Below the pieces are notes generated by a model that was not told the origin of the DNA, searched no databases, and was given only the letters and a program-made list of their open reading frames with translations. The position numbers and the translations under genes were made by a program. Positions 8,262 through 16,752 of a stretch of 37,037 nt of DNA are shown one piece after another (position 1 is the stretch's first letter; each line of letters begins with the position of its first letter). The stretch comes from Oscillospiraceae bacterium (lineage in GTDB: Bacteria > Bacillota > Clostridia > Oscillospirales > CAG-272): contig SVRT01000024.1 in NCBI GenBank assembly GCA_015064685.1, positions 1 to 37,037 on the forward strand. Direction: 5' to 3'.

Positions 8262-8681
8262 TCATTGGTTTATAAAGAAGTCTTCAGACGAGTATATGAA
8301 ATCCGATATTCCAAATCCCGCAAGGTTCTTCTTGAAGGCTATAAGGCCGAAATACTCATGCCCACCGCTCTTAAACCGTATATACAGGCAATTTTGTTTG
8401 AAATTTTCATTCGAGCTTTTAATGCCTGCCTGATAATAGTTCAAAAAAACGACCGAGTCGGCATCAGGTCTTATTGAAAGATCATCGATCATAGCGTGAT
8501 TAGGATGAAGATATTGTTTCGCCCTTTTAACGTCGCCGTTGTGCAGTGCATCAAAAAACTCAGTAGCGGATTTTTCTGCCTTCTCTTCGGATATTGGAAG
8601 ATTAAGGGATACAACTGCGGTTAGTGTAAAAACAAGTATGACCACAATGATAGCAACTATCTTTTTTGTTTTGTCAGACAT
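8262..8681 (-). CDS. Small membrane-anchored protein of unknown function
   Basis: About 139 residues. One N-terminal transmembrane helix (IVAIIVVILVFTLTAVVSL) precedes an extracytoplasmic domain that starts with SEEKAEKSATEFFDALHNGDVKRAKQYL. Such alpha-helical starts are typical of NTF2-like DUF4878-type domains, but I cannot assign the family firmly. The cysteine in the domain is not part of a lipobox. Two adjacent ATGs (8684 and 8681) follow GGGAGG. The second has the better spacing of 6 nt, so I chose it. It is the first gene of the operon with the NatA/NatB-like exporter, suggesting an accessory or sensing role at the membrane. Confidence 0.8.
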   Translation of the reverse strand: MSDKTKKIVAIIVVILVFTLTAVVSLNLPISEEKAEKSATEFFDALHNGDVKRAKQYLHPNHAMIDDLSIRPDADSVVFLNYYQAGIKSSNENFKQNCLYIRFKSGGHEYFGLIAFKKNLAGFGISDFIYSSEDFFINQ

Positions 8682-8726
8682 CATTTTCCTCCCGACTGTG
8701 AATTCTATGTCCTGTTTGCTAAAAGC

Positions 8727-8764
8727 AATCGCATTACACGGTCATCTGACCGTGTAATGCGATT
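8727..8764 (-). promoter_or_regulatory. Perfect 38-bp palindrome over the nat-like promoter start
   Basis: Two 18-bp arms (AATCGCATTACACGGTCA and its exact complement) are separated by 2 bp. The palindrome shares three bases with the -10 box and covers the transcript start, a classic repressor position. Only a weak T tract (GCTTTTA) follows it on the minus strand, so terminating trpS read-through is a second possible role. Confidence 0.75.
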
Positions 8765-8790
8765 ATACCACGTCGGCATAGAAATGTCAA
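8762..8790 (-). promoter_or_regulatory. Sigma-A promoter of the nat-like operon
   Basis: Minus strand TTGACA (8790-8785), 17-bp spacer, TATAAT (8767-8762), with TGG before the -10. It lies between the trpS stop and the small membrane protein gene and overlaps the palindrome. Confidence 0.85.
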
Positions 8791-8815
8791 TACTCTGATT
8801 TAAAAAAGTAGAAAT

Positions 8816-9817
8816 TTATCTTATCTGAACGAATCCAAGCTTTTTCTGAACCTTGGAAAGAGTGCGGCGAGCAACGTAAGAAGCCTCCTCCGCGCCCTTT
8901 TTCATCTGTGCCTCGAGCTGTGCCTTGTCGGACATAAAGGTGTTGAATTTCTGCTGAACGGGAGCGAGCGCATCGGCGCATACCTCACCAACAGCCATCT
9001 TGAAGTCACCGTAGCCCTTACCCTCAAACTCGCGCTCGATTTCCTCAAGGCTCTTGCCCGTGAATACCGAATAAATGGTCATAAGGTTGTTAATGCCGTC
9101 CTTACCCTCTGCATAGTGAACACAGGTGTCGGAGTCGGTGACCGCTCTCTTGAACTTGCGTATGATGGTGTCTCTGTCGTCGAGAATATAAACGACGGCG
9201 TTAGTGTTCTCGTCGGATTTGCTCATTTTCTTGGTCGGGTCGGCAAGAGACATTATCTTCGCGCCGCTCTTTGCCATAATAGGCTCGGGAATAGTGAAGG
9301 TGTCGGGATAGATCGCGTTGAAGCGTGTCGCGATGTCGCGGCAAAGCTCAACGTGCTGCTTCTGGTCGATACCGACGGGAACGACGTCTGTCTGATAAAG
9401 CAGAATATCGGATGCCATAAGCACGGGGTAGGTAAAGAGTCCCGCGTTTACGTTGTCGGCGTGCTTCTGTGATTTGTCCTTGAACTGAGTCATTCTTGAA
9501 AGCTCGCCAAAGCCCGTAAAGCAATTTAAGATCCATGCAAGCTCGGCATGCTCCTTGACGTGTGACTGAACGTAGAGGGTATTCTTTTCGGGATCAAGTC
9601 CGCAAGCCATATAGAGAGCTAATGTCTCGTATGTGCGGCGGCGAAGGTCTGCGGGGACCTGACGAACAGTGATGGCATGCTCGTCAACAACGCAGTAAAA
9701 GCACTTGTACTTTTCGGAATAGGTCGAAAAGTTCTTTATCGCGCCGAGATAATTTCCGATAGTTAAATTTCCGCTCGGCTGAACGCCAGAGTAGGAAATA
9801 GGTGTGTTTTGAAACAT
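8816..9817 (-). CDS. trpS: Tryptophanyl-tRNA synthetase
   Basis: Charges tRNA-Trp with tryptophan in the cytoplasm. The 333-residue class Ic synthetase has PSGNLTIGNYLGA (the HIGH-equivalent) at residues 14-26 and KMSKS at 197-201. The tryptophan-family stretch YPVLMASDILLYQTDVVPVG is also present. I chose the ATG at 9817, with GTGAGGAT upstream; a GTG 15 bases earlier would use the Shine-Dalgarno itself as codons. The long T-box leader with a UGG specifier upstream confirms the amino acid and implies induction when uncharged tRNA-Trp accumulates. It is transcribed alone. Confidence 0.97.
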   Translation of the reverse strand: MFQNTPISYSGVQPSGNLTIGNYLGAIKNFSTYSEKYKCFYCVVDEHAITVRQVPADLRRRTYETLALYMACGLDPEKNTLYVQSHVKEHAELAWILNCFTGFGELSRMTQFKDKSQKHADNVNAGLFTYPVLMASDILLYQTDVVPVGIDQKQHVELCRDIATRFNAIYPDTFTIPEPIMAKSGAKIMSLADPTKKMSKSDENTNAVVYILDDRDTIIRKFKRAVTDSDTCVHYAEGKDGINNLMTIYSVFTGKSLEEIEREFEGKGYGDFKMAVGEVCADALAPVQQKFNTFMSDKAQLEAQMKKGAEEASYVARRTLSKVQKKLGFVQIR

Positions 9818-9846
9818 AGTATTTATCCTCACTTTAATAGTATTTA

Positions 9847-10233
9847 AAATAAAAGTCCCCGACAGATTTCACTGTCGGGGACGAATTAACTAAACTAGAA
9901 TAATCCGCGGTACCACCCGGTTTGCGTTTGCGTAAAATTTCCTTGGATACTGCGTTGCTCCTCAAAAGCGGCTCGACATAGGTAACTATGTCTTCGCCTG
10001 GCTTTTTGCGGTGCGCCTTGTCTGCAAGAAATTTTCACGGCAAACAAGACATATATCCTATTGCAAACGCCACTTTAATGCATTAACGCTGCCAACGTCG
10101 CCCATACTCACGCCTGCGCGCTTTCCGTTTGCCCTCAAAGGTCCATTCGGCATTGTCTTCTGACCGCACTCGCACCCACGGCGGCTCTCTGAACAGAAGG
10201 GAAGATGCTTACTAATCCTCGTCTTTGGTTTGA
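9847..10233 (-). promoter_or_regulatory. Tryptophan T-box leader of trpS
   Basis: Read on the minus strand, the leader has an AGTAA specifier-loop motif, CAGAGAG, and a specifier block GAATGGACC with TGG (Trp) at 10145-10143. Next come a long central Stem III, the T-box GGGTGGTACCGCGG (9918-9905), and a terminator (9882-9855, 11-bp stem GTCCCCGACAG followed by T-rich sequence). At nearly 390 nt it is unusually long because Stem III carries a structured repeat. Uncharged tRNA-Trp should favour the antiterminator. Confidence 0.95.
9926..10045 (+). repeat. Structured repeat copy A, inside the trpS T-box Stem III
   Basis: A 78-nt core (9948-10025) matches copy B at 18742-18819 without gaps at about 65 of 78 positions by eye. 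Flanking arms differ between the copies but pair within each: here GTTTGCGTAAAATTTCCTTG (9926-9945) pairs with 10025-10045. The core contains small hairpins, such as CATAG/CTATG. It lies antisense to the leader transcript. Confidence 0.75.
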
Positions 10234-10239
10234 TGACTT

Positions 10240-10268
10240 ATTATATCACCGAAATATTTATTTGTCAA
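10240..10268 (-). promoter_or_regulatory. Sigma-A promoter of the trpS T-box leader
   Basis: Minus strand TTGACA (10268-10263), 17-bp spacer, TATAAT (10245-10240), with extended -10 TGA. It begins only 7 bp after the end of the aminotransferase gene, and no separate terminator is seen between them. Confidence 0.87.
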
Positions 10269-10274
10269 GAGATT

Positions 10275-11483
10275 TCATACAAATTCTCTTGCAAGCTCAC
10301 CGAGTACCTTGACGCCCGCGATTATCTGCTCGTCGGAGGGAGTGCTGTAATTGAGGCGGAAGGACTGTGAAGGAGCCTCTGTGTCGCAGTTGAAGGTCGC
10401 GCCCGGAACGATCCTGACGTTGCGCTCGGTCGCCGCCTTGATAAATGCATTCGCATCAATACCGTCGGGAAGAGTACCCCAGATAAAGAGACCTCCCTCG
10501 GGGCGTGTGAATTTGATGCACTCGGGCATATCGCGCTCAAGACATTCGAGCATGAGATTGCACTTGTGTCTGTAAATTTTGCGGATATCCTCGATGTGTC
10601 CTTCAAGGTCGCACTCGGTCATATATCTGTAACAGAGTATCTGGAAGAAGAGATTCGTGTGAACGTCACTCGTCTGCTTTGAAACGACCATTTTGGAAGC
10701 CACGGTATCGGGAGCGATAACAAATCCCACGCGCATACCCGCAGACAGTATCTTCGAGAAGGTCGAGCAATAGATGACGATACCTTCATCGTCAAAGCTT
10801 TTGATACTTGGGATATCCTCACCCGCAAAGCGAAGCTCTCCGTAGGGGTTGTCCTCGAGTATCATAAGACCGTACTTTTTAGCAAGCTCATAAATTCTCA
10901 CTCGCTTTTCGTAAGACGTGCAGATTCCGGCAGGATTCTGGAAGTTCGGAATAACGTAAATGAGCTTTGCGTTCGGCGTGTTTTTGATCGTCTCTTCAAG
11001 CTCCTCGATATTCATTCCGTCGTCCTCAAGAGTGACACCCACGGGAGTCGCTCCGTTAGATCGGAACGCATTGAGAGCGCCGATAAAGGTCGGATTTTCG
11101 CATATGACCGCGTCACCCTCGTTGCAAAATACCTTGCAGGCAAGCTCAATGCCTTGCTGACCACCCGAGACGATCATAGTAGTGTCATCAAATGCGTCAC
11201 CGTCAGCAATCGATTTTCCAATATTAAATTTTGCCTTTTGTCTCTTTGCAATGAGATCGCGCAGAGGAGTATATCCGTCAGTCGCGCCGTATTGGAGGGC
11301 GAGAGTCGGTGACTCCGCGTAAATAGACGCAGAAATTCTCGCCATATCCTCCACAGGGAATGACTCGGGCGCGGGGTTGCCTGCCGCAAAGCTTATCGTG
11401 TCGGGCGTTGCGGGAGCCTTCAGTATTTCACGAATCGCGCTGGGTTTGAGATTCGCGATCTTATTGGAAAAGGTGTAATTCAT
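10275..11483 (-). CDS. PLP-dependent aminotransferase (class I/II, LysN/KAT-II-like)
   Basis: Cytoplasmic fold-type I aminotransferase of 402 residues. The PLP-binding lysine is K244 in STFSKILSAGMRVGF. Other family motifs are SGGQQGIEL (106-114), the PNFQNPAG loop (179-186) and LEDNPYGELRF (209-219). This subgroup includes 2-aminoadipate, aromatic and branched-chain aminotransferases and the catalytic half of MocR regulators; there is no N-terminal DNA-binding domain here. The start at 11483 has GGAG 8 nt upstream. It is a single-gene unit. Its position next to trpS might hint at aromatic amino acids, but the genes have separate promoters, so the substrate remains open. Confidence 0.9.
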   Translation of the reverse strand: MNYTFSNKIANLKPSAIREILKAPATPDTISFAAGNPAPESFPVEDMARISASIYAESPTLALQYGATDGYTPLRDLIAKRQKAKFNIGKSIADGDAFDDTTMIVSGGQQGIELACKVFCNEGDAVICENPTFIGALNAFRSNGATPVGVTLEDDGMNIEELEETIKNTPNAKLIYVIPNFQNPAGICTSYEKRVRIYELAKKYGLMILEDNPYGELRFAGEDIPSIKSFDDEGIVIYCSTFSKILSAGMRVGFVIAPDTVASKMVVSKQTSDVHTNLFFQILCYRYMTECDLEGHIEDIRKIYRHKCNLMLECLERDMPECIKFTRPEGGLFIWGTLPDGIDANAFIKAATERNVRIVPGATFNCDTEAPSQSFRLNYSTPSDEQIIAGVKVLGELAREFV

Positions 11484-11517
11484 ATCGTCATCTCCGATCT
11501 TTGCTTTAACGGATTAA

Positions 11518-11546
11518 ATTATATCACTTTTTCATACGCTATTCAA
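11518..11546 (-). promoter_or_regulatory. Sigma-A promoter of the aminotransferase gene
   Basis: Minus strand TTGAAT, 17-bp spacer, TATAAT, with TGA before the -10. It is divergent from the yitT promoter 18 bp away. Confidence 0.8.
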
Positions 11547-11564
11547 GAGCTTTTTTTAAAAAAC

Positions 11565-11593
11565 TTGACTTTTAGCAGTACTTGTGATATAAT
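11565..11593 (+). promoter_or_regulatory. Sigma-A promoter of the yitT-flavin reductase unit
   Basis: TTGACT, 17-bp spacer, TATAAT with TGA before it. It is back-to-back with the aminotransferase promoter, so one regulator could affect both. Confidence 0.83.
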
Positions 11594-11622
11594 TTTATGC
11601 ACCGATCTCCAAGGAGTAAAAA

Positions 11623-12492
11623 ATGAAAAAAGTAGTCAGAACAGTAACGGATATTCTACTTATAGTAATTGCGGCATTTCTCTCCGCAGTTGCTCTTTAC
11701 ACGTTTGTAAATCCCGCAAACTTCGCACCGAGCGGTGTTGACGGAATCTCTATGATGGTACAAAAGCTTACCGAAATAAATATGGGTTACGTCTCCTTGG
11801 CGATAAACGTGCCTCTGCTTATTATAGCGTGGTTCTTTATCAGCAGAAGATACGTCATATACACGTCTTTGTTCACGGTCGTATCGTCGGTTGCGATGAT
11901 CGTTATGGAGAAGATAAATATGTACGAATACGTGACCGATAATCACGTGTGGATAGCGGTATTTGCATCGGGAATCATGCTTGGTGTAAGAACAGCGATA
12001 ATGATAAGGATAGGCGGCAGCACGGGAGGAGTCGATATTATCGCCTGCATCGTGCAAAAGAAGAAGCCTTATATGAATATTGAAACACTTATTTCGATAT
12101 TCTGCTACGTGACGATTGGGATATCATTCTTTGTATACAGAAATATCGAGAGCGTAATTATGTCGGTAATTCAGACTCTTATCTTCAATCTTGCGATGAA
12201 TTCCGTACTCAAGACCACAAGAAATGCGGTCGAGGTCAGAATAATCACAAGCGATCCCGAGCAGTTCAAGGACGATATTCTCCTCAATCTCAAGCACGGA
12301 GCGACTCTGATGGATTGCAAGGGAATGTTCACGGGCGAGGAAAAATCAATGATCGTTACGATCATTAATATAAACCAGATGGATGAGCTTATCAAGCTCT
12401 CGCGCAAATATCCGAATTCCTTCGTATATTTCAGTGAGGTAAACGGAGTCTGGGGTAACTTCCGCTGGCGCAAGCACGACGCGGTCAAATAA
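11623..12492 (+). CDS. YitT family membrane protein
   Basis: Integral membrane protein of 289 residues with the YitT_membrane and C-terminal DUF2179 arrangement. Five or six hydrophobic helices lie in about residues 10-200, with family motifs NPANFAPSGVDGISM and RIGGSTGGVDIIACIV. A soluble domain (about 205-289) follows, containing EVRIITSDPEQF and DCKGMFTGEEKSMIVTIIN. The function is unknown for most members. The ATG at 11623 follows AAGGAG. Another gene begins 18 bp after the stop, so it is the first of a two-gene unit. Confidence 0.92.
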   Translation: MKKVVRTVTDILLIVIAAFLSAVALYTFVNPANFAPSGVDGISMMVQKLTEINMGYVSLAINVPLLIIAWFFISRRYVIYTSLFTVVSSVAMIVMEKINMYEYVTDNHVWIAVFASGIMLGVRTAIMIRIGGSTGGVDIIACIVQKKKPYMNIETLISIFCYVTIGISFFVYRNIESVIMSVIQTLIFNLAMNSVLKTTRNAVEVRIITSDPEQFKDDILLNLKHGATLMDCKGMFTGEEKSMIVTIININQMDELIKLSRKYPNSFVYFSEVNGVWGNFRWRKHDAVK

Positions 12493-12510
12493 AGTGTAAA
12501 GGACAGAAAA

Positions 12511-13137
12511 ATGGCAAAAATAAAATGGAAGGGCGGGGCGCTCATAGCTCCTCTGCCTCCCGTAATGGTGAGCTGCGGTGATATGGAAAAATCCAATATA
12601 ATCACGGTTGCATGGACGGGAATAATCAATACCATACCCCCGAAAACATATATCTCTATGCGCCCGTCGCGACATTCGTATAACATAATAAAGGAAAGCG
12701 GAGAGTTCGTGCTGAATCTCACACCGTCAAGGCTTATTAAGAGCGCGGACTATTGCGGAATATACACAGGCGCAAAGGTCGATAAGTTTGCAAAATGCAA
12801 TTTGACAAAGGAGGAGGCAAACGAAGTCTCCTGTCCGCTTATTGCAGAGTGTCCGCTCTCGCTTGAATGCAAGGTGACAGAGATAGTACCACTCGGCACG
12901 CACGATATGTTCCTGGCAGACATCGTTGCAGTCGACGTCGACGAGACTCTGCTTGACAAAAACGGGAAGCTCGACCTCTCCCGCGCGGGTCTTGCCGCAT
13001 TTGCACACGGAGAATACTTCGAGCTTGGCAAAAAGATAGGGCAGTTCGGCTTTTCTGCTATTAAAAAGAAAAAGGGAAATAAGCCGCAGGGAAAGGGAAA
13101 TATTCCTCCAAGAAAACCAACAAACAAGAAAAAATAA
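12511..13137 (+). CDS. Flavin reductase-like FMN-binding protein
   Basis: A 208-residue protein of the flavin reductase/flavoredoxin split-barrel family. The N-terminus APLPPVMVSCGDMEKSNIITVAWTG and the following PPKTYISMRPSRHSY region form the FMN phosphate-binding part of the family, and ECKVTEIVPLGTHDMFLADIVAVDV is the conserved core strand pair. It probably reduces or carries FMN in the cytoplasm. The last about 25 residues are lysine-rich (KKKKGNKPQGKGN...), an unusual basic tail that may bind nucleic acid or membranes, which is only a guess. It shares an operon with the YitT protein 18 bp upstream and ends at a terminator. Confidence 0.88.
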   Translation: MAKIKWKGGALIAPLPPVMVSCGDMEKSNIITVAWTGIINTIPPKTYISMRPSRHSYNIIKESGEFVLNLTPSRLIKSADYCGIYTGAKVDKFAKCNLTKEEANEVSCPLIAECPLSLECKVTEIVPLGTHDMFLADIVAVDVDETLLDKNGKLDLSRAGLAAFAHGEYFELGKKIGQFGFSAIKKKKGNKPQGKGNIPPRKPTNKKK

Positions 13138-13141
13138 AAAA

Positions 13142-13175
13142 ACGGAGACGCTTGTGCGTCTCCGTAATTATTTTC
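13142..13175. terminator. Bidirectional terminator
   Basis: ACGGAGACGC and GCGTCTCCGT form a 10-bp stem with a 4-nt loop. It sits between the convergent flavin reductase and SH3 lipoprotein genes, with a T-rich tail on both sides. Confidence 0.85.
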
Positions 13176-13180
13176 ATTGA

Positions 13181-13927
13181 TTATTTACCTGCGGAAGGCT
13201 CTGTCTCAGCGTCTCCTGTATCTTCTGCGGGATCGGTCTCAGCAGCCTCGTCCTGAACGTAGTACTTAGCGTCGGAAACAACGTAACCGTAAGCTACCTC
13301 GGTGGTACCGTAAGGAGTATACTCAACCTTGTACCAGCCGGTGGTGGTGTTCTCAGCAACAACCTTGATCTCATCGCCGACCTTGAAGGAGCCGATTACA
13401 GAGCTATTCATAGAGGGAACGTTACGGATGTTAAGGTATGTGGCATTGGTCTCGTTAAGAGTAACTGTCTTGCTGACCTCAACAAAGCCCTCGTCAGCAT
13501 CCTTGATATCTGTAAGGAACTTGGAAGCAACGTAGTACTCCTTCTCCTGGTAGATGACCTTGCTCCAGTAGTTTGCACTGTCCGTGCTCAAGCCTATTCT
13601 TGTAAGCTCGGTGCCGTGCTTGATGGAATCCATAGCCTCGTAAGTAGCGGAACGGAGAGTAACAGCACTGTCGGGATTGTTTACGTAAACAGTCTCGTTG
13701 CACTCTGTGTAAGAGTACTCACCGGGGTCACCGATCTCTGTCGTTGTGCCGGGTCCGATCTCGTCGCCCTGCTCATTTGTCTCGGGCTCACCGTTGCCCT
13801 GGTTGGTTTCATTGTTGATATCTATTGTTCCATTCTCGGTTGATCCTTCATTGCCGCCATTGTTACACGCGCAAAGGGAAGCCGCGATTAAAAGTGCTGA
13901 TACGATTGCCAAAAGTTTTCTGCTCAT
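13181..13927 (-). CDS. Lipoprotein with SH3-type domains
   Basis: A 248-residue surface lipoprotein. A signal peptide ends in the lipobox SLCAC with the lipidated cysteine at residue 21. It is followed by an acidic, Asn/Gly/Thr-rich spacer (about 22-70). Two SH3b-like modules follow: one at about 75-140 (ETVYVNNPDSAVTLRSATYEAM... YYVASKFL), and a clear one at about 150-225 (YLNIRNVPSMNSSVIGSFKVGDEIKV... GYVVSDAKYY). SH3b domains often bind peptidoglycan or peptides, so a cell-wall-associated role is likely. The C-terminus is again acidic. The start follows GAGGAGG. It is a single gene with its own consensus promoter. Confidence 0.9.
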   Translation of the reverse strand: MSRKLLAIVSALLIAASLCACNNGGNEGSTENGTIDINNETNQGNGEPETNEQGDEIGPGTTTEIGDPGEYSYTECNETVYVNNPDSAVTLRSATYEAMDSIKHGTELTRIGLSTDSANYWSKVIYQEKEYYVASKFLTDIKDADEGFVEVSKTVTLNETNATYLNIRNVPSMNSSVIGSFKVGDEIKVVAENTTTGWYKVEYTPYGTTEVAYGYVVSDAKYYVQDEAAETDPAEDTGDAETEPSAGK

Positions 13928-13995
13928 TTTTTCCTCCTCAAATGTCCTGCGGACGTTTTATTCAATAAATTTTGGATTTTTCACTGATTATTATA

Positions 13996-14024
13996 ATTAT
14001 AACATACCCGTTCGGCGATGTCAA
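13996..14024 (-). promoter_or_regulatory. Sigma-A promoter of the SH3 lipoprotein gene
   Basis: Minus strand TTGACA, 17-bp spacer, TATAAT, with TGT before the -10. It lies about 70 bp before the start codon. Confidence 0.83.
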
Positions 14025-14146
14025 TAACAAAAACACAAAATTTTTATTTTTTTTGTCTACTTATATTCGGATTTCACTGTAAAAGATTGCTGTGCGACCG
14101 CAATGCGCAAAAGCCCCTGTTTTTTGAAAAATAAGACGCATATTCC

Positions 14147-14175
14147 TTGACAAGAGGGGTAAATAATGATATAAT
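14147..14175 (+). promoter_or_regulatory. Sigma-A promoter of polA
   Basis: TTGACA, 17-bp spacer, TATAAT with TGA before it. The predicted transcript start is near 14182, about 33 nt before the polA ATG. Confidence 0.85.
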
Positions 14176-14214
14176 TTTTTTGTATTAAACGCTTAAGGAG
14201 CAAAGAATTAATTT

Positions 14215-16740
14215 ATGAAAAAATTGCTTTGTATCGACGGTAACAGTATCCTCAACCGTCAGTTTTTCGGAATAAGATTTCTCTCTGCGAAGGACGGTTT
14301 TCCGACCAACGCCATTTTTGGCTTCGTCAACGTGCTTACGCGCCAGCTCGAGAGCCTCGCTCCCGACTATATAGCGGTTGCGTTTGATCTTAAGGCGCCC
14401 ACCTTCCGCCATAAGATGTACGCGGATTACAAGGCAGGCAGAAAGCCGAGTCCCGAGGATCTGATAAAGCAGTTTCCCGCGGCTAAGGAGATCTGTCGCG
14501 CTATGGGAATATCTGTTCTCGAGCTTGAGGGCTATGAGGCGGACGATATTCTCGGAACTCTCTCAAAAATGGCGGAAAACGCCGACGAGGAGACCGAGGC
14601 GTACGTTCTGACAGGAGACCGAGACTCACTCCAGCTCATAAGCGACAAAACCAGAGTGCTTCTAGCGACTAATACCGACACAGTGGTATTTGACCGCGCT
14701 GCTTTCCGTGAAAAATACGGAGTAGGAGCAGAGCAATACGTGGACGTAAAGGCTCTTATGGGCGATAGCTCCGACAATATTCCCGGAGTGCCGGGTATCG
14801 GAGAGAAGACCGCATTCAAGCTGATCGCCGAGCAGGGAAGCCTTGACGGAATATATGAGAATATCGAAACCATGGGTCTTACCAATTCCGTGAAAAACAA
14901 GCTCATCACGGGCAAGGAGAGCGCATACACATCGCAAACGCTCGCAACTATCTGCACAGAGGTGCCTTTGGGTATATCCCTTGACGATATTGCGTATAAG
15001 GGAATCGACCGCAAGGAAACAAAGGCGCTCCTTCTTCGCTACGAGCTTCTCGGAGCGATCAAAAAGCTTGGGCTTGATAAGGAAGAGGAGATCGAGGCAG
15101 CACAGACCGAGGCGGGCTTTGAAATAAAAGAAATAGGCTCAGACAAGCTTTCCACTCTTTCCGGGGATGTCTACGCCTTCGACTTTGACGGTGAATCTGC
15201 AACTGTCTGTGACGGTAAGACGGTATACAAAATAGATACTCCCGATTCAGCTCTCACCGATTTTCTTAATTCAAAAAAGATAATTTGTCTCGATTGTAAG
15301 ACCGTATATCAGGCTCTTGAGAATTACGGCATACATTGGAGAAACTGCTTTTTTGACGTTATGCTCGGCGCGTACGTTGACGATTCCAATCAGAATACGT
15401 ACTCGATAGACCGACTTGCAACGACATATCTCGGCGAGATAGTCGAAGAAAATATTCCTCATACCTTCTACGTTGCAAGAATGTGGGAAAGGATTGACGA
15501 AAGACTGAACGAGAGCGGACAGAAAGCTTTGCTTTATGACGTAGAAATGCCTCTGGCCGCAGTCCTTTGCGATATGGAGATAGAGGGTTGTAAGGTCGAT
15601 TGCGACGGAATTGTGCAGTACGGGGTCGAGCTTGACGGGATCGCCTCCGCACTCGAATCGAGAATATATATGGCAGCAGGCGAGGAGTTTAATATAAGCT
15701 CGCCAAAGCAGCTCGGTGAGGTGCTTTTCGAAAAGCTCATGCTCCCTCACGGTAAAAAGACTAAAACCGGCTACTCGACTAATGCCGAGGTGCTTGAAAG
15801 ACTACGCAAATACCACCCGATAATCGACGATATACTTGAATACAGACAGGTGACCAAGCTCAAGGGAACCTACGTAGACGGTCTGCTAAAGACCATCGGC
15901 GAGGATTCGAGATGTCATACCACCTTCAAGCAGACGGGAACGGCAACGGGAAGACTTTCCTCTGTCAATCCCAATCTTCAGAATATACCGATAAGAACCG
16001 AGGCGGGCAGACGCTTCCGCAAATATTTCACCGCAACCGATAAGGATCACGTGCTCATCGATGCCGACTACTCGCAGATCGAGCTTCGCGTGCTCGCGCA
16101 CATGTCGCGAGACGAGCATATGACCGCAGCGTTCGTGTCGGGTGAGGATATCCATACCGCAACATCCTGCCGTGTGTTTGGCGTAACTCCCGAGAACGTG
16201 ACCGTCGAGATGAGAAAAAGGGCAAAGGCGATAAATTTCGGAATCCTTTACGGAATGGGAGATTTCTCGCTTGCGGAGGATCTTAAGATCTCCCGTGCGC
16301 AGGCAAAGGAATACATTGATAGCTACCTTTCAAGCTATCAGGGGCTTGAAAAATATCTCGAGGACACGATAGAGAGCGCGAAAGCGGACGGTTATACGAC
16401 AACGATGTTCTCGCGCCGCCGTTATATTCCCGAGCTTTCAGCACCCAATAAAATGCTCCGCAATTTCGGTGAGAGAGTTGCAAGGAACAGCCCAATACAG
16501 GGAAGTAGCGCAGATATTATTAAGATCGCAATGATAAACGTCGATAAAAAGCTCAAGGAAAGCGGACTTGGAGCAAAGCTTCTTCTCCAGGTACACGACG
16601 AGCTTTTGGTCGAGTGTCCGAGAGAACACGCACAGACAGTTCTTGAAATACTCAAAAATGAAATGGAAAACGCAACGTCACTCACAGTTCCGCTCAAGGT
16701 AGAAGCGCAGAGCGGAGAGAACTGGTACGAGTGTCACTAA
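14215..16740 (+). CDS. polA: DNA polymerase I
   Basis: Repair and Okazaki-fragment-processing polymerase, 841 residues. The N-terminal 5' nuclease domain (about 1-290) includes YEADDILGTL and the helix-hairpin-helix GDSSDNIPGVPGIGEKTAFKL. The polymerase domain has motif A (LIDADYSQIELRVLAHMSRDE), motif B (KRAKAINFGILYGMGDF) and motif C (LLQVHDELLVEC). The middle 3'-5' exonuclease-like domain (about 310-450) lacks the DxE of active proofreaders: it reads YAFDFDGES, CLDCKTVYQAL and FFDVMLGAY. It is therefore probably inactive, as in Taq and Bacillus enzymes. The start at 14215 has AAGGAG 15 nt upstream, an unusually long spacing, but no better start is visible. A nitroreductase gene follows 12 bp later. 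Confidence 0.97.
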   Translation: MKKLLCIDGNSILNRQFFGIRFLSAKDGFPTNAIFGFVNVLTRQLESLAPDYIAVAFDLKAPTFRHKMYADYKAGRKPSPEDLIKQFPAAKEICRAMGISVLELEGYEADDILGTLSKMAENADEETEAYVLTGDRDSLQLISDKTRVLLATNTDTVVFDRAAFREKYGVGAEQYVDVKALMGDSSDNIPGVPGIGEKTAFKLIAEQGSLDGIYENIETMGLTNSVKNKLITGKESAYTSQTLATICTEVPLGISLDDIAYKGIDRKETKALLLRYELLGAIKKLGLDKEEEIEAAQTEAGFEIKEIGSDKLSTLSGDVYAFDFDGESATVCDGKTVYKIDTPDSALTDFLNSKKIICLDCKTVYQALENYGIHWRNCFFDVMLGAYVDDSNQNTYSIDRLATTYLGEIVEENIPHTFYVARMWERIDERLNESGQKALLYDVEMPLAAVLCDMEIEGCKVDCDGIVQYGVELDGIASALESRIYMAAGEEFNISSPKQLGEVLFEKLMLPHGKKTKTGYSTNAEVLERLRKYHPIIDDILEYRQVTKLKGTYVDGLLKTIGEDSRCHTTFKQTGTATGRLSSVNPNLQNIPIRTEAGRRFRKYFTATDKDHVLIDADYSQIELRVLAHMSRDEHMTAAFVSGEDIHTATSCRVFGVTPENVTVEMRKRAKAINFGILYGMGDFSLAEDLKISRAQAKEYIDSYLSSYQGLEKYLEDTIESAKADGYTTTMFSRRRYIPELSAPNKMLRNFGERVARNSPIQGSSADIIKIAMINVDKKLKESGLGAKLLLQVHDELLVECPREHAQTVLEILKNEMENATSLTVPLKVEAQSGENWYECH

Positions 16741-16752
16741 AAGGGGTAAATA

